This document shows positions 44,555 through 54,837 of a stretch of 64,000 bases of DNA, one piece after another. The notes beneath the pieces were generated by a model. That model had not been told where the DNA came from. It saw nothing but the letters and a program-made list of their open reading frames with translations, and ran no database searches. This DNA comes from Yersinia proxima. Lineage in GTDB: Bacteria; Pseudomonadota; Gammaproteobacteria; Enterobacterales; Enterobacteriaceae. Each line of letters starts with the position of its first letter. Position 1 is the first letter of the stretch. The stretch is taken from the NCBI RefSeq assembly GCF_902170785.1, contig NZ_CABHYG010000002.1, forward strand, positions 1 through 64,000, read 5' to 3'. The position numbers were made by a program, and so were the translations under genes.

Positions 44555-45837
44555 GCTTGTTCCCCCTGTTTAGCTTTGATATCAGCGACTTTCAGCTTCA
44601 ATTGTGGTCGTTTCATCGGCAGTAACCCCTGTGGACGCCAAATCATCATCAATACCATCAATGCCCCCAGCAACAGCATGCTGTACGCATTGAGATCACG
44701 CATTAATTCACGTGATACCACCAGCAATATAGCTGCCAGGATAACGGCGAACTGCGACCCCATCCCGCCTAAGACCACAATCGCCAATACAAAAGCTGAC
44801 TCCACAAAGGTGAAGGACTCAGGGCTGACAAACCCTTGTCGCGCAGCAAATAGCGTGCCCGCAAAACCGGCAAAAGCAGCACTAATGGTAAACGCAGTCA
44901 GCTTGATTTTGGTTGGGCTTAACCCCAATGAACGGCAGGCAATTTCGTCTTCACGCAGTGCTTCCCAGGCCCGTCCCAGCGGCATACGCAATAACCGATT
45001 AATCACAAACAAGGTCAGGATCACCAGTAACAGCGCCACCATATACAGGAAAATGATGCGGTCACTTGGATCATAAGTCAGGCCAAAGAAATTATGGAAA
45101 GTATCCCAACCCCCGTCTTTTGCCGTGCGGCTAAACTCCAGGCCAAATAGTGTCGGTTTAGGAATTTGGCTAATTCCATTCGGCCCACCGGTAATTTCCG
45201 TATTATTGAGCAGCAAAATACGCACAATCTCACCGAAGCCCAATGTCACGATCGCTAAATAATCCCCACGCAGACGTAAAACCGGGAAGCCCAACAGGAA
45301 GCCCGACAGTGCAGCGACAATCCCCGCCAGCGGTAAACTCTCCCAGAAACCCAAACCGTAATAGTGATTCAGCAAAGCATAGGTATAAGCACCGATAGCA
45401 TAAAAGCCACCGTAGCCCAGGACGAGCAAGCCTGATAGCCCAACCACGACGTTTAATCCCAGACCCAACATGACGTAAATCAGTGTCAGAGTCGCGATAT
45501 CAACGGAACCTCGGGAGACCAAAAATGGCCAGGCTATTGCGGCGATAATAATCGCGGCCGCCAGTAGTTTCTGGCGTGGGGTAGTGCCATCAAAGCTGGG
45601 CAATACCCATGCCGGGCCAGAGACTTTTTTTATCCCTTGTTGGATGAATGGTCGCACCAATTGGAAGAAAAACACCACGATACAAGCCGCGCCAATCCAC
45701 AGCCAGCGCACTTCTGACGCCCCTTGTACAATGAGTTTGGTGCCGTCTAACTGCAACTGTAATCCCATTACAAACGAAGCGAGGACGAGCAAAACAAAAC
45801 TGGAAATAATGGCGTTAAGGAAATTGAGTTGTTTCAT
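44551..45837 (-). CDS. livM: Branched-chain amino acid ABC transporter permease LivM
   Basis: This 428-aa polytopic permease has an N-terminal extension with two or three extra helices, as in E. coli LivM. The conserved [40 protein letters not shown] and [18 protein letters not shown] (ATPase-docking loop) are visible. It pairs with LivH. It overlaps livH by 4 bp and livG by 4 bp. Confidence 0.96.
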   Translation of the reverse strand: MKQLNFLNAIISSFVLLVLASFVMGLQLQLDGTKLIVQGASEVRWLWIGAACIVVFFFQLVRPFIQQGIKKVSGPAWVLPSFDGTTPRQKLLAAAIIIAAIAWPFLVSRGSVDIATLTLIYVMLGLGLNVVVGLSGLLVLGYGGFYAIGAYTYALLNHYYGLGFWESLPLAGIVAALSGFLLGFPVLRLRGDYLAIVTLGFGEIVRILLLNNTEITGGPNGISQIPKPTLFGLEFSRTAKDGGWDTFHNFFGLTYDPSDRIIFLYMVALLLVILTLFVINRLLRMPLGRAWEALREDEIACRSLGLSPTKIKLTAFTISAAFAGFAGTLFAARQGFVSPESFTFVESAFVLAIVVLGGMGSQFAVILAAILLVVSRELMRDLNAYSMLLLGALMVLMMIWRPQGLLPMKRPQLKLKVADIKAKQGEQA

Positions 45838-46760
45838 ACTTTTTCAACCTCCGGACGGCCTAAAATCCCGGTAGGCATCACTAACAGCACAACAATCAGC
45901 AGTGCAAATGAAACTGCATCTTTGTATTCTGTGCTGAGATAAGCAGAAGTTAATGCTTCCGCGATCCCCAAAATCAAGCCACCGATCATCGCGCCTGGAA
46001 TACTTCCGATACCACCAAGTACAGCGGCGGTGAACGCTTTCATGCCAGCCATAAAGCCGATGTATGGGTTAATGACACCATAAAACTGCCCCAGCAAGAC
46101 CCCAGCGACTGCTGCCATCAGCGCACCGATAACGAAAGTCAGCGAGATAACCCGGTCAGTATTAATGCCCAGCAAACTGGCCATTTTTAAATCTTCGGCA
46201 CAGGCACGACAAGCGCGGCCCATACGGGAATAACGAATAAAGAGTGTCAGCGCCAACATTGCCAGGAAGGTCACAATCCAAATGGTCAACTGCATGGTGC
46301 TAATAGTCGCTGCAAAGCCATTGGTTTCTGCCAGTGTCCACTGACCGGTCACCAAACTCGGTAAAGCCAGATCCCGTGAACCTTGGTTAAGACTGACGTA
46401 GTTTTGCAGGAAAATAGACATCCCGATCGCCGAGATCAGTGCGATCAAGCGTTTAGAGCTGCGAACCGGTTTATACGCAACTCGCTCAATACTCCAACCA
46501 TAAGTGCTGGCAATAACAATTGAGACGAGGAAAGCAGAGCCTATCAATAACCAACTGGCGTCAATCCCCACCATCATCAATGCGGCGATCACAATAAAAG
46601 AGACGTAGCTACTGATCATATACACTTCGCCGTGAGCGAAGTTGATCATGCCGATAATGCCGTACACCATGGTGTAACCGATGGCGATCAGCGCATAAGT
46701 ACTGCCCAACGTCACTCCGTTGAACATCTGTTGCAGGAAATAAAGAAACTGCTCTGACAT
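45834..46760 (-). CDS. livH: Branched-chain amino acid ABC transporter permease LivH
   Basis: This 308-aa permease has eight or so hydrophobic segments. The starting segment [20 protein letters not shown], then [32 protein letters not shown] (docking loop) and [17 protein letters not shown] match E. coli LivH. It follows livK after 154 bp with a terminator-like hairpin. Confidence 0.96.
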   Translation of the reverse strand: MSEQFLYFLQQMFNGVTLGSTYALIAIGYTMVYGIIGMINFAHGEVYMISSYVSFIVIAALMMVGIDASWLLIGSAFLVSIVIASTYGWSIERVAYKPVRSSKRLIALISAIGMSIFLQNYVSLNQGSRDLALPSLVTGQWTLAETNGFAATISTMQLTIWIVTFLAMLALTLFIRYSRMGRACRACAEDLKMASLLGINTDRVISLTFVIGALMAAVAGVLLGQFYGVINPYIGFMAGMKAFTAAVLGGIGSIPGAMIGGLILGIAEALTSAYLSTEYKDAVSFALLIVVLLVMPTGILGRPEVEKV

Positions 46761-46825
46761 ACCCTAACCCTTTGATTCACTTGCCTGGCTGCCCTAGCCA
46801 ACTGCACCTAATCTACTGTGTAGAG

Positions 46826-46853
46826 GAAAAATCCCCCCGGAACGTGGGGGGAT
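46826..46853 (-). terminator. Partial terminator between livK and livH
   Basis: On the minus strand ATCCCCCC and GGGGGGAT form an 8-bp stem (7-nt loop) followed by TTTTTCC. Its position after the binding-protein gene suggests partial termination, giving more LivK than membrane components. Confidence 0.75.
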
Positions 46854-46914
46854 GCAGTTGGTAAAAGGGGCCGGGTTGCTGCAACAGCAACCCTACAACT
46901 TATTGATTCTAATA

Positions 46915-48030
46915 TTATTTGACTGCGGTTGATGAACCATCCGCGTGCCATTCAAAAATACCGAATTCAAACCCTTTCAAATCGCCTTTTTCATCCCAGC
47001 TCAATGGCCCCATCACTGTTTCCACCGGCTTACCGGTTTTCAGGTCTTTGACCAAATCAGCAGGTTCCTGGCTACCACTACGTTCCATCGCGGTGGTCAG
47101 CGATTGTAATGCGGCATAAGTTGTCCAAACGAACGGGCCGGTTGGGTCCAGTTTCTTCGCTTTCAACGCATCAACGATAGGTTGGTTAGCAGGAACCTGA
47201 TCATAGCGTTTTGGCAAAGTTACCAGCATGCCTTCAGAAGCATCACCTGCGATATTTGACAGTGAGGAGTTACCTACGCCCTCTGGACCCATAAAGCGAG
47301 CTGTCAGACCAGCCTGCTTAGCCTGACGTAGGATTTGCCCCATCTCTGGGTAGTAACCGCCGAAATAAACAAAATCGACGTTCTCTTTCTTCAGGCGAGC
47401 CACCAAGGTAGAGAAATCTTTATCACCTGCGGTCACACCTTCAAACAACACAGGTTCTGTACCTTGTTTTTTCAAACTATCGCGCACAGAGCGCGCCAAA
47501 CCTTCACCGTATTGCTGCTTATCGTGTACCACAGCAATGCGTTTCGGTTTGATGGTTTCAAGAATATATTTAGCCGCAGTTGGGCCTTGATCCGAGTCCA
47601 GACCAGTGGTTCGCATAATCATTTTGTAACCACGAGTGGTTAGATCAGCATTGGTCGCAGCAGGGGTGATCATAATCACGCCTTCATCTTCATAAATATC
47701 TGAAGCAGGCTGAGTTGAAGAGGAGCACAAGTGGCCGATAACGTAACGAATACCATCGTTAATGACTTTGTTAGCCACAGCTACAGCTTGTTTCGGGTCG
47801 CAGGCATCATCGTATTCCACGCCGACCAGTTTATCGCCTTTAATTCCGCCTTTGGCATTGATATCAGCAATAGCCTGACGTGCACCGGTAAACTCCATGT
47901 CACCATATTGGGCAACCGGGCCAGACATCGCGCCAACAATGGCAACTTTAATGTCTTTCGCCAACACAGAATGGCTCATCGCCATTGCTATACACCCAGC
48001 CAGCAACACTTTACCTTTTGTTAATTTCAT
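46915..48030 (-). CDS. livK: Leucine-binding periplasmic protein LivK/LivJ
   Basis: This 371-aa periplasmic binding protein has a signal peptide [20 protein letters not shown] ending SVLA. The mature segments [40 protein letters not shown] and [20 protein letters not shown] match E. coli LivK/LivJ. The start at 48030 has GGGGAATTCGCGG upstream; a start at 48045 would add five residues. It is the only binding-protein gene beside livHMGF in this window. Confidence 0.94.
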   Translation of the reverse strand: MKLTKGKVLLAGCIAMAMSHSVLAKDIKVAIVGAMSGPVAQYGDMEFTGARQAIADINAKGGIKGDKLVGVEYDDACDPKQAVAVANKVINDGIRYVIGHLCSSSTQPASDIYEDEGVIMITPAATNADLTTRGYKMIMRTTGLDSDQGPTAAKYILETIKPKRIAVVHDKQQYGEGLARSVRDSLKKQGTEPVLFEGVTAGDKDFSTLVARLKKENVDFVYFGGYYPEMGQILRQAKQAGLTARFMGPEGVGNSSLSNIAGDASEGMLVTLPKRYDQVPANQPIVDALKAKKLDPTGPFVWTTYAALQSLTTAMERSGSQEPADLVKDLKTGKPVETVMGPLSWDEKGDLKGFEFGIFEWHADGSSTAVK

Positions 48031-48451
48031 CCGCGAATTCCCCATCTGTCATTGTGAACGTGCTTGTTGTGTTGGTCTTAACGTTTTATAGCGCCGTAAC
48101 GTTTTATTCATAAGTAATAATGATTTAGTCTTAAAAATAACACTTTTTTATAATAAGACTTTATTTTTCATACCATTAAACAGGAGTTTTATGCTGTAAA
48201 TCAACTGAGACAAGCAGAAACAAGCGGTGTAAACAGCATAAAATTAGGATTAAATTGAATGGGTTTTGCACAAATGCTAGTGAGTTGTGCTGGTTATGTG
48301 ATCATTTACTCTGTTAAAACTCGGAAAATGCAGTAGTGAAAAAACATTTTCCCCCGTGAACGTACAGAAAAACTTACACAACTCTCTGACCAGTGATCTA
48401 GTACAATAAACCACAGCCCTATAACCCTTACATCTTTGCGGTCTATTGACG
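48031..48451. other. livK-panM intergenic region with A/T-rich dyad
   Basis: No gene was found in these 421 bp. A dyad AGTCTTA/TAAGACT (48127-48160) encloses A/T tracts, and AACGTTTTAT is repeated at about 48080 and 48099. The divergent livK and panM promoters must lie here. Lrp control of liv is known in E. coli, but I cannot define sites. Confidence 0.5.
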
Positions 48452-48844
48452 ATGAAACTGACTATTGAACGTTTAACAAACCTTACTCATCAGGATCTTA
48501 TCGATTTAGCTAAAATTTGGCCCGAACAGCAACAAACCACTTGGCTGCAATGGGTTAATGACGGTAATCCACTCTTTGCGGCACGATTTAATGAGCGCTT
48601 GCTCGGCGCAGTGAAAGTCAGGAGGGATGGCCACCAGGCCGAGCTTGAGGATTTATGTGTTAGGGAAGTGACGCGCCGGCGCGGGGTAGGACTTTATCTT
48701 ATTGAAGAAACGTTGCGGCAGTTACCCACTATTCAACAGTGGTATCTGAGTGATAAGCACGTGGTGGCCGCAAACCGCGAGGCAATGGATGGCTTTATGC
48801 TTGCCTGTGGTTTTAGCCGTAATACGCAAGGCTGGCAGCGGTAA
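48452..48844 (+). CDS. panM: PanD maturation factor PanM (GNAT fold)
   Basis: This 130-aa GNAT-fold protein (YhhK) triggers self-cleavage of pro-PanD to active aspartate decarboxylase and senses CoA, linking to pantothenate synthesis. It shows MKLTIERLTN, AARFNERLLGAVKVRRDG and the acetyl-CoA-binding loop REVTRRRGVGLYLIEETLRQ. The ATG at 48452 was chosen; a TTG at 48446 is less likely. It is convergent with rpoH, with a shared terminator. Confidence 0.9.
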   Translation: MKLTIERLTNLTHQDLIDLAKIWPEQQQTTWLQWVNDGNPLFAARFNERLLGAVKVRRDGHQAELEDLCVREVTRRRGVGLYLIEETLRQLPTIQQWYLSDKHVVAANREAMDGFMLACGFSRNTQGWQR

Positions 48845-48874
48845 ATTTTTGGCGGCAAATGCCACAAAAGCAAA

Positions 48875-48897
48875 AGGGCGATATAAAATATCGCCCT
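48875..48897. terminator. Bidirectional terminator panM / rpoH
   Basis: AGGGCGATAT-aaa-ATATCGCCCT is a perfect 10-bp stem with a 3-nt loop, followed by CTTTTC on plus and TTTTGCTTTTG on minus, between convergent genes. Confidence 0.85.
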
Positions 48898-48929
48898 CTT
48901 TTCGTATCACACAGCGTTATGTCGCTGTA

Positions 48930-49787
48930 TTAGGCTTCAATCGCCATACGTAATTTTTTCATCGCATTCTTTTCAAGCTGACGAACACGTTCAGCAGACA
49001 CACCGTACTGATCAGCCAACTCCTGCAGAGTAGACTTGTTGTCATCGTCCAGCCAACGAGCACGAATAATATGCTGACTCCGCTCGTCCAGCCCTTCCAG
49101 GGCATATGTCAATTTGTCTGCCGCATGGTTATCCCAGTTATCCTCTTCGATGCCATCGGCAAAGTCTGAGGTTTTATCCTGCAAATACAGAACAGGAGCC
49201 ATAGATTGACCATCACGTACTTCATCATCTGGAGTTGGATCAAAAGTCATGTCTTGCGCAGACATGCGTGACTCCATCTCGCGAACATCTTTACTGGTCA
49301 CACCCAGTTCTTTGGCAACCAGCTCGACTTCATCCTGATTGAACCAGCCCAGACGCTGCTTGGTTTTCCGCAGGTTAAAGAACAATTTACGCTGAGCTTT
49401 AGTGGTTGCGACTTTAACAATCCGCCAGTTACGCAGAACATATTCATGAATTTCTGCTTTGATCCAGTGTACCGCGAAAGACACCAGACGTACCCCGACT
49501 TCCGGGTTAAAACGGCGAACAGCTTTCATCAAGCCAATATTACCTTCCTGAATAAGGTCAGCCTGTGGCAAACCATACCCAGAATAGTTACGGGCAACAT
49601 GAGCAACAAAGCGCAGGTGAGACAGGATTAGCTGTTTAGCCGCCTCCAGATCGCCCTGGTAATGCAGCCGTTCAGCCAGTTCCCGCTCTTCCTCTGCTGT
49701 CAGCATTGGATAGGCATTGGCAGCCCGAATATAGGCTTCCAGACTACCTTGGGGTACTAAGGCTAAAGTTTGCATTTCTTTGGTCAT
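48930..49787 (-). CDS. rpoH: Heat-shock sigma factor RpoH (sigma 32)
   Basis: This 285-aa sigma-70-family factor has region 2 ([60 protein letters not shown]), the RpoH box [19 protein letters not shown] and the region 4.2 helix-turn-helix [20 protein letters not shown]. The start ATG at 49787 matches E. coli; an upstream ATG at 49802 adds five residues. In E. coli the 5' coding region folds as an RNA thermometer. Here the extended conservation makes that likely, but it was not folded. A sigma-E-like promoter lies upstream. Confidence 0.97.
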   Translation of the reverse strand: MTKEMQTLALVPQGSLEAYIRAANAYPMLTAEEERELAERLHYQGDLEAAKQLILSHLRFVAHVARNYSGYGLPQADLIQEGNIGLMKAVRRFNPEVGVRLVSFAVHWIKAEIHEYVLRNWRIVKVATTKAQRKLFFNLRKTKQRLGWFNQDEVELVAKELGVTSKDVREMESRMSAQDMTFDPTPDDEVRDGQSMAPVLYLQDKTSDFADGIEEDNWDNHAADKLTYALEGLDERSQHIIRARWLDDDNKSTLQELADQYGVSAERVRQLEKNAMKKLRMAIEA

Positions 49788-49895
49788 TCGAAACCCTCTC
49801 ATTGCATGTTTAGTGCAGATTTCTCTCAGCGCCGATATTTTATCACCTGCTTAAGCAGATTCAAGCGCTGGGCACCTTATCATTTCACTGTGTTG

Positions 49896-49923
49896 TTCGA
49901 CCGATTATTGCCGTAAAAGTTCA
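49896..49923 (-). promoter_or_regulatory. Sigma-E-like promoter of rpoH
   Basis: On the minus strand TGAACTT and TCGAA are separated by 16 bp, approximating the sigma-E consensus (GGAACTT, N15-16, TCAAA). E. coli rpoH P3 is a sigma-E promoter in the corresponding place. Confidence 0.6.
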
Positions 49924-50010
49924 AACTGGATCACAATTTCAACTGATGATCTTAGCAGATAAATCGCTGTGCGTGTCAGGGAGAACTCATGGGATTAACC
50001 GATAACAACG

Positions 50011-50050
50011 ACTCTTTCCCTGCCTTAAATGAACACCGCAGGGAAAGAGT
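50011..50050 (-). terminator. 13-bp-stem hairpin between ftsX and rpoH
   Basis: ACTCTTTCCCTGC and GCAGGGAAAGAGT form a perfect 13-bp stem with a 14-nt loop, 15 bp after the ftsX stop. No T tract follows on the minus strand. It may be a terminator or 3'-end stabiliser of ftsYEX. Confidence 0.6.
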
Positions 50051-50064
50051 ATAACAAACATTTT

Positions 50065-51021
50065 TTACTGCGGTGTAAATCGGCGTAAATGTTGAACCGT
50101 TGCCAGCCAGGCGGCGATCCAGCCGATCATCGCCGAGATTAACACCAACAACAGGCATTCATCCCAGCTCAAACCATGTAGGGTAAAGCTGGTGCCAAAC
50201 ACGGTCGCTACCTGCGTCACAACGGAGCCGAGTTTCCATACCAGCGCTTCTGAAAGAATCAGTGATAGTACTGCCCCACCAAAGCCCAGCATCGCGCCAC
50301 CATTCAAGAATGGGCGCAGAATAAACCCATCGGTTGCACCGATCAGCTTCATGACATTGATTGTATCGCGGCGGCTAAAGATGCTTAGACGCACACTGTT
50401 ACCAATGACAAGGAATACGGCAACCACCATCAATACACCAATCATGGCCGCAACTTGTCCAACCAAGCCGGTTAATGCCGCTAAACGAGCAAACCAGCTG
50501 TCATCCATACGAACTTCCGCGACCCCTTCAACCTTACTCACCCGGTCGCGCAGAGTATCGAGAGTGCCAGAGCTTTGGAAATCCAGCTTAGGCGTGATGA
50601 TGGCCACTGCGGGCAACGGGTTTTCTTCCAACATATCCAGAGCACCGCCAAAACCAGACCAATTGCGGAACTCACCCATCGCTTCTTCCCGCGACAGATA
50701 ATTAACTTTCTCCACACCGGCTTCTGCTTTCAGCGTAGTCACGACATTTTCAGCCGCGTTATCATCCAGCGCTTTATCCAGATAGACCGTCAATTGCGGG
50801 GTTGGATACCATTGATCCGCCGCCTGACTGACGTTTTTCCACACGATATAACACACGCTTGGCAAGGTCAGTGAGATGGCAATCACCATCACGGTTAACA
50901 ATGTCGCCAATGGTTGGCGCATCATATCGGCAATAGCATTGACCCACGAATAGCGCCACTGCTCACGCCAGCCGCCTTTCAGTGCCTTGGTTTTTGCTTT
51001 CTGCGCACTATTATTCGCCAT
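50065..51021 (-). CDS. ftsX: Cell division protein FtsX
   Basis: This 318-aa four-helix membrane protein forms an ABC-like complex with FtsE that activates septal peptidoglycan amidases through EnvC. The N-terminal cytoplasmic part [19 protein letters not shown] is followed by a helix, a large periplasmic loop (about residues 75-185) and three C-terminal helices with the FtsX core [20 protein letters not shown]. It overlaps ftsE by 11 bp. Confidence 0.96.
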   Translation of the reverse strand: MANNSAQKAKTKALKGGWREQWRYSWVNAIADMMRQPLATLLTVMVIAISLTLPSVCYIVWKNVSQAADQWYPTPQLTVYLDKALDDNAAENVVTTLKAEAGVEKVNYLSREEAMGEFRNWSGFGGALDMLEENPLPAVAIITPKLDFQSSGTLDTLRDRVSKVEGVAEVRMDDSWFARLAALTGLVGQVAAMIGVLMVVAVFLVIGNSVRLSIFSRRDTINVMKLIGATDGFILRPFLNGGAMLGFGGAVLSLILSEALVWKLGSVVTQVATVFGTSFTLHGLSWDECLLLVLISAMIGWIAAWLATVQHLRRFTPQ

Positions 51022-51679
51022 GATGCGCTCCTGACATCCGCCCCTGACTTAATGTCAGAATCGGGTAGCGACGCCGGGCAATTAACGACGTGTCGTGAGT
51101 TGCCATTAATACAGTAACGCCCACACGGTTAAATTCTTCAAACAAACGCAAAATACCTTCGGATAACGCATCATCCAGGTTACCAGTCGGTTCATCTGCC
51201 AGTAATACCGCAGGCTTGTTTACCACCGCGCGAGCAATACCGACACGCTGTTGCTCACCACCAGAAAGCTGAATTGGGAAATTCTTTGCCTTATCCAATA
51301 ATCCGACTTTATCCAGAGCGGCTGACACCCTGCGGCGAATATCTTCGGTACTGGCACCAGCAATAATCAATGGCATAGCGACATTGTCATATACCGTTCT
51401 ATCCAACAGCAAATGGTGATCTTGGAAGATCATCCCGATCTGGCGGCGCAAAAAAGGCACTTCGCGGTTTTTCAGGCGGCTGATGTCGTGACCACCAAAC
51501 CAGATATGGCCGGCACTGGGGCGCTCAATGCCACAAATCAGTTTCAGCAGAGTACTTTTCCCTGCGCCGGAATGACCGGTCAAAAACGCCATTTCCGCCG
51601 GACGCAGATGAAAATCTACTCCTTGCAGCGCCTGTCGTCCGCCCAGATAAGCTTTACTGACCTGTTCAAAGCGAATCAT
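51011..51679 (-). CDS. ftsE: Cell division ATP-binding protein FtsE
   Basis: This 222-aa ATPase has Walker [15 protein letters not shown], the Q-loop [11 protein letters not shown], the signature [16 protein letters not shown] and Walker [13 protein letters not shown]. It couples ATP hydrolysis to FtsX conformational change at the septum. It lies 5 bp from ftsY and overlaps ftsX by 11 bp. Confidence 0.97.
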   Translation of the reverse strand: MIRFEQVSKAYLGGRQALQGVDFHLRPAEMAFLTGHSGAGKSTLLKLICGIERPSAGHIWFGGHDISRLKNREVPFLRRQIGMIFQDHHLLLDRTVYDNVAMPLIIAGASTEDIRRRVSAALDKVGLLDKAKNFPIQLSGGEQQRVGIARAVVNKPAVLLADEPTGNLDDALSEGILRLFEEFNRVGVTVLMATHDTSLIARRRYPILTLSQGRMSGAHHGE

Positions 51680-51684
51680 CCGTA

Positions 51685-53208
51685 TTAATCCTCTCGGGCA
51701 AAAAGAGCCTCAATAAAATCGTCAGCCTTAAATGGCCGTAAATCCTCTATACCTTCCCCAACACCGATATAACGGATTGGGATACCGAACTGATCTGCGA
51801 TGGCAAAAATCACCCCGCCCTTGGCAGTACCATCAAGTTTAGTCAGGGTGATTCCGGTCAGACCCACTGCTTCATTAAACAGTTTTGCCTGACTAACCGC
51901 ATTTTGTCCGGTACTGGCATCCAACGTCAGCATAACCTCATGAGGGGCATCGCCGTCCAGCTTTTTCATCACGCGGACAATCTTCTTCAGCTCTTCCATC
52001 AAGTGGGCTTTATTTTGCAAACGCCCGGCAGTATCAGCCAACAGCACGTCGATACCACGCGCTTTAGCAGCCTGAATAGCATCGAAAATAACTGACGCTG
52101 AGTCTGCACCAGTATGCTGTGCGACGACAGCAATCTTGTTGCGATCACCCCAGACTTGTAGCTGCTCTACTGCCGCTGCACGGAAAGTATCCCCCGCAGC
52201 CAGCATGACGGATTTCCCTTCAGCCTGGAATTGGCGTGCCAACTTACCGATGGTGGTTGTTTTACCCACCCCATTGACGCCAACCATTAAGATGACAAAC
52301 GGATTTTTACCACTGACATCCAATGGCTTATCTACTTTGGACAAAATTTCAGACATTTCCTCTTTGAGCTTGCCATACAGAGCTTCGGCATCTTTTAGCT
52401 GCTTACGGCTGGCATGTTCTGTCAGAGAGGTAATAATTTTGCGGGTTGTTTCGACGCCAACGTCGGCGATCAGGAGCTGTTCTTCCAGTTCTTCAAACAG
52501 ATCGTCGTCGATTTTCTTACCGCTGAACAGCCCCATAAAACCGGAGCCAAGATTCTGCTTGGTTTTGATTAGGCTGCGTTTTAAACGGGCAAAAAAGCCT
52601 TCTTTGGTTGGCCGCTCTTGTTCTTGAGCCACAACCGCTACGACTTCCTCTTCAGCTTCAATTTCTTCTTCAAGAACAACCGGTTCTTCAATAACCTCAG
52701 CCGGAGACTCTTCCACAATAGTTTGCGGTGCTGGTGTATCAATAACGACATTGTGTTCCGTCAACGGTAATTCTGGTGCACTGACGGTGCCTTCATCCCA
52801 TGAGTCAACATTGTCTTTATCATTCTGATTTTGTGAGAAATGATGCTGTAAATACTGGGGGTCTTCAGCGAAGTCTATAGGTTCGTCAATAACCTGTGCA
52901 GCTGGTTCAACTCCCACTTCTGGCAGGGTTTCAGCCGCTGCTTCACTGATCGCGGCGCTATCCCATTCACCTGGAGCCAGTGTCGAGTGCTCAGCCACAG
53001 GCTCGCGCTTTTCTGCCTCGACAGAGGTGTTCTCAGGCGCTATTTCAGCCTGTTTTTCGCTGAGAACATGCTCTTCAATAGATTGATTTTCAACAACTTG
53101 CTCAGATGTTTCTTCTTTCTCAGTAGCCAATGGCTCTGCGGTGTGTTCTTCATTCTGACGGCCTAAGCCCAGCCAGGAAAAAAATCCACGTTTTTTTTCT
53201 TTTGCCAT
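51685..53208 (-). CDS. ftsY: Signal recognition particle receptor FtsY
   Basis: This 507-aa SRP receptor GTPase has an N-terminal lipid-binding MAKEKKRGFFSWLG, a long acidic Glu/Ala/Val-rich A domain (about residues 20-200) and an NG domain with the P-loop GVNGVGKTTTIGKLA, DTAGRLQNK and TLTKLDGTAKGG. It docks ribosome-SRP complexes at the inner membrane. The start codon region holds A8 (ATGGCAAAAGAAAAAAAACG). It is divergent from rsmD and leads the ftsYEX operon. Confidence 0.97.
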   Translation of the reverse strand: MAKEKKRGFFSWLGLGRQNEEHTAEPLATEKEETSEQVVENQSIEEHVLSEKQAEIAPENTSVEAEKREPVAEHSTLAPGEWDSAAISEAAAETLPEVGVEPAAQVIDEPIDFAEDPQYLQHHFSQNQNDKDNVDSWDEGTVSAPELPLTEHNVVIDTPAPQTIVEESPAEVIEEPVVLEEEIEAEEEVVAVVAQEQERPTKEGFFARLKRSLIKTKQNLGSGFMGLFSGKKIDDDLFEELEEQLLIADVGVETTRKIITSLTEHASRKQLKDAEALYGKLKEEMSEILSKVDKPLDVSGKNPFVILMVGVNGVGKTTTIGKLARQFQAEGKSVMLAAGDTFRAAAVEQLQVWGDRNKIAVVAQHTGADSASVIFDAIQAAKARGIDVLLADTAGRLQNKAHLMEELKKIVRVMKKLDGDAPHEVMLTLDASTGQNAVSQAKLFNEAVGLTGITLTKLDGTAKGGVIFAIADQFGIPIRYIGVGEGIEDLRPFKADDFIEALFARED

Positions 53209-53416
53209 TTTTGGACTCTAATTACTTTGGGTTTGCATAAATAAGATAATAGTTCGCAAGTCTATCACTTTCCCCTGAACAGCAACACGCACACGATACT
53301 GCTTTCTATTGTGAATTCAATCAACAAAGGTTTAACGTTTCCCCCACACTGCACACATAGGTAGAATGAGGGCTAACTTTTTTATTCAGTGCTGCAATAC
53401 TGGGCAACTTTCAAGT

Positions 53417-53476
53417 AAAGCAATCTATGGCAAAGCGACCTTTAGCAAAGCGATCTACAACCGAGCGATCAATAAC
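53417..53476 (+). repeat. Four imperfect 15-bp repeats at rsmD start
   Basis: AAAGCAATCTATGGC, AAAGCGACCTTTAGC, AAAGCGATCTACAAC and CGAGCGATCAATAAC follow one another without gaps. The rsmD ATG lies in the first. They encode the unconserved, basic N-terminus MAKRPLAKRSTTERS. Confidence 0.75.
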
Positions 53477-54110
53477 AACGGCAAAACAAGCGCCACAACA
53501 GTCGGCAGGCCAAATCCGCATCATCGGCGGTAAATGGCGTGGGCGCAAATTACCGGTGCCAGTTAGCCCTGGGCTACGCCCTACCACCGACCGTGTCAGA
53601 GAAACTCTATTCAACTGGCTCGCCCCCATGATTCAAGGTGCCCGATGCCTGGATTGCTTTGCGGGCAGCGGTGCCTTAGGGCTGGAGGCTCTATCCCGCT
53701 ATGCCGGTTTTGCCGTTCTGTTAGAAGCTGACAGGCATGTGGCTAAGCAATTGAGCAGCAACCTGACGTTATTGAGTGCCGACAATGGCCAAGTGGTCAA
53801 TACCAACTCTTTACAATGGTTAGCCCAGCCAGGGCAGCCTTTTGATCTGGTTTTCCTTGATCCCCCTTTTCGTCAAGGTTTGCTAGCGGAAACCGTCAAT
53901 TTATTAGAGCAATTCAATTGGTTGACAGCTGATGCCTGGATTTATGTTGAAGCTGAAGCCGAAAGTACCGCCGCAGATGTCCCTGCCAGTTGGCAGTTAC
54001 ATCGAGAGAAAATTGCCGGGCAGGTTGCCTACCGCCTCTATATTCGTAACAAAGATATTCCCCAAGACCGGGTATCAATTGAAGAACAGGAGCAACATCA
54101 TGTGGATTAA
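53427..54110 (+). CDS. rsmD: 16S rRNA (guanine966-N2)-methyltransferase RsmD
   Basis: This 227-aa SAM-dependent methyltransferase modifies G966 of 16S rRNA. GQIRIIGGKWRGRKLPVP, LRPTTDRVRETLFNWLAP, CLDCFAGSGALGLEALSRYA (SAM motif) and the catalytic VFLDPPFRQGLL are conserved. The first 30 or so residues are longer than in E. coli and are encoded by a 15-bp repeat array. No better internal ATG was seen. It overlaps yhhL by 11 bp and is divergent from ftsY, as in E. coli. Confidence 0.94.
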   Translation: MAKRPLAKRSTTERSITTAKQAPQQSAGQIRIIGGKWRGRKLPVPVSPGLRPTTDRVRETLFNWLAPMIQGARCLDCFAGSGALGLEALSRYAGFAVLLEADRHVAKQLSSNLTLLSADNGQVVNTNSLQWLAQPGQPFDLVFLDPPFRQGLLAETVNLLEQFNWLTADAWIYVEAEAESTAADVPASWQLHREKIAGQVAYRLYIRNKDIPQDRVSIEEQEQHHVD

Positions 54111-54372
54111 TATCGGCCGGTTGTTGATGTTGGGGGTATGGTTTTTCCTACTGCTGAATCTATTCCAGCCGTTCCCTAAGCCTTTGAGATACTTTATTGA
54201 TGTCGCAATGATCTTCATGGTTTTAATGCATGGTTTACAACTGATATTACTTAAGTCTACACAGCCCAAAGACCAGCCAATCAGTGGATTACAACAATTT
54301 AAAATTTTTGTGTTCGGGGTTTTCGAACTGTTGGCCTGGCAAAAGAAACAACCGCCATTGCCTAAAAAATAA
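54100..54372 (+). CDS. yhhL: DUF1145 membrane protein YhhL
   Basis: This 90-aa small membrane protein has two hydrophobic helices (LLMLGVWFFLLLNLFQPFP; VAMIFMVLMHGLQLILL), a DUF1145 protein of unknown function. The ATG at 54100 follows CAGGAG and overlaps the rsmD stop, indicating coupling. Position after rsmD matches E. coli. Confidence 0.88.
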   Translation: MWINIGRLLMLGVWFFLLLNLFQPFPKPLRYFIDVAMIFMVLMHGLQLILLKSTQPKDQPISGLQQFKIFVFGVFELLAWQKKQPPLPKK

Positions 54373-54416
54373 TAATCGTTATCGATATATATTATTTTCC
54401 CATGAAAATAGGTTAT

Positions 54417-54800
54417 TTATTTAGCAACTGAATTTGGGGTAAAGCCAATATAGCGAGTCCCCTGAAGGCGTAGAGTGCCCTTTGCGCCTTGTTCGATGCG
54501 ATTATATTCCTGCTGTGGAAGTACTATTTTGATTTCGTTGCTTTTTTTTACTTCTATCCCGTTCAGCAACGGTTGAAAATAAACTTCATAGCGTTTTTCT
54601 TCCGCTACAATCTCTTCACGCTGCCGTGAACGACGATTCGGGGCTAAGACTTCACGTTTATTGATGACTTCAACTTGTAAACTGCGCACAGGTGAGCGGT
54701 CATTTTCCGCGTCTTGCCGTTTCTTCTGCCAGTACTGACGTGTTGCCAGCACCACAATCAGTACCACCACAGCAATAAATAATAATGGAGGTTTATTCAT
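54417..54800 (-). CDS. yhhM: DUF2500 protein YhhM
   Basis: This 127-aa protein has one N-terminal membrane helix (LLFIAVVVLIVVLA) and a basic, beta-rich domain (VINKREVLAPNRRSRQREEI, EVYFQPLLNG, TLRLQGTRYIGF), the DUF2500/YhhM type, of unknown function. It is convergent with yhhL and lies 37 bp downstream of the DUF1820 gene on the same strand. Confidence 0.85.
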   Translation of the reverse strand: MNKPPLLFIAVVVLIVVLATRQYWQKKRQDAENDRSPVRSLQVEVINKREVLAPNRRSRQREEIVAEEKRYEVYFQPLLNGIEVKKSNEIKIVLPQQEYNRIEQGAKGTLRLQGTRYIGFTPNSVAK

Positions 54801-54837
54801 AAAATCTTACCCGCTAAATCTTACTCAAAAGAAAGAT

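Noticed and set aside
44543-45076. Long plus-strand open frame opposite livM
   Set aside because: livM on the minus strand is clearly real; the antisense frame has no ribosome binding site or recognisable domain.
48127-48160. A/T-rich dyad upstream of livK as a terminator
   Set aside because: The stem is A/T-only apart from two G-C pairs and lies upstream of both divergent genes; a protein site or chance is likelier.
52136-52627. Long plus-strand open frame opposite ftsY
   Set aside because: It is Ser/Leu/Arg-rich shadow coding of the ftsY NG domain and has no independent support.
53160-53208. A8 tract near the ftsY start as a slippage site
   Set aside because: It encodes the conserved basic KKRGFFSW membrane-binding region of an essential gene; Lys codons explain it.
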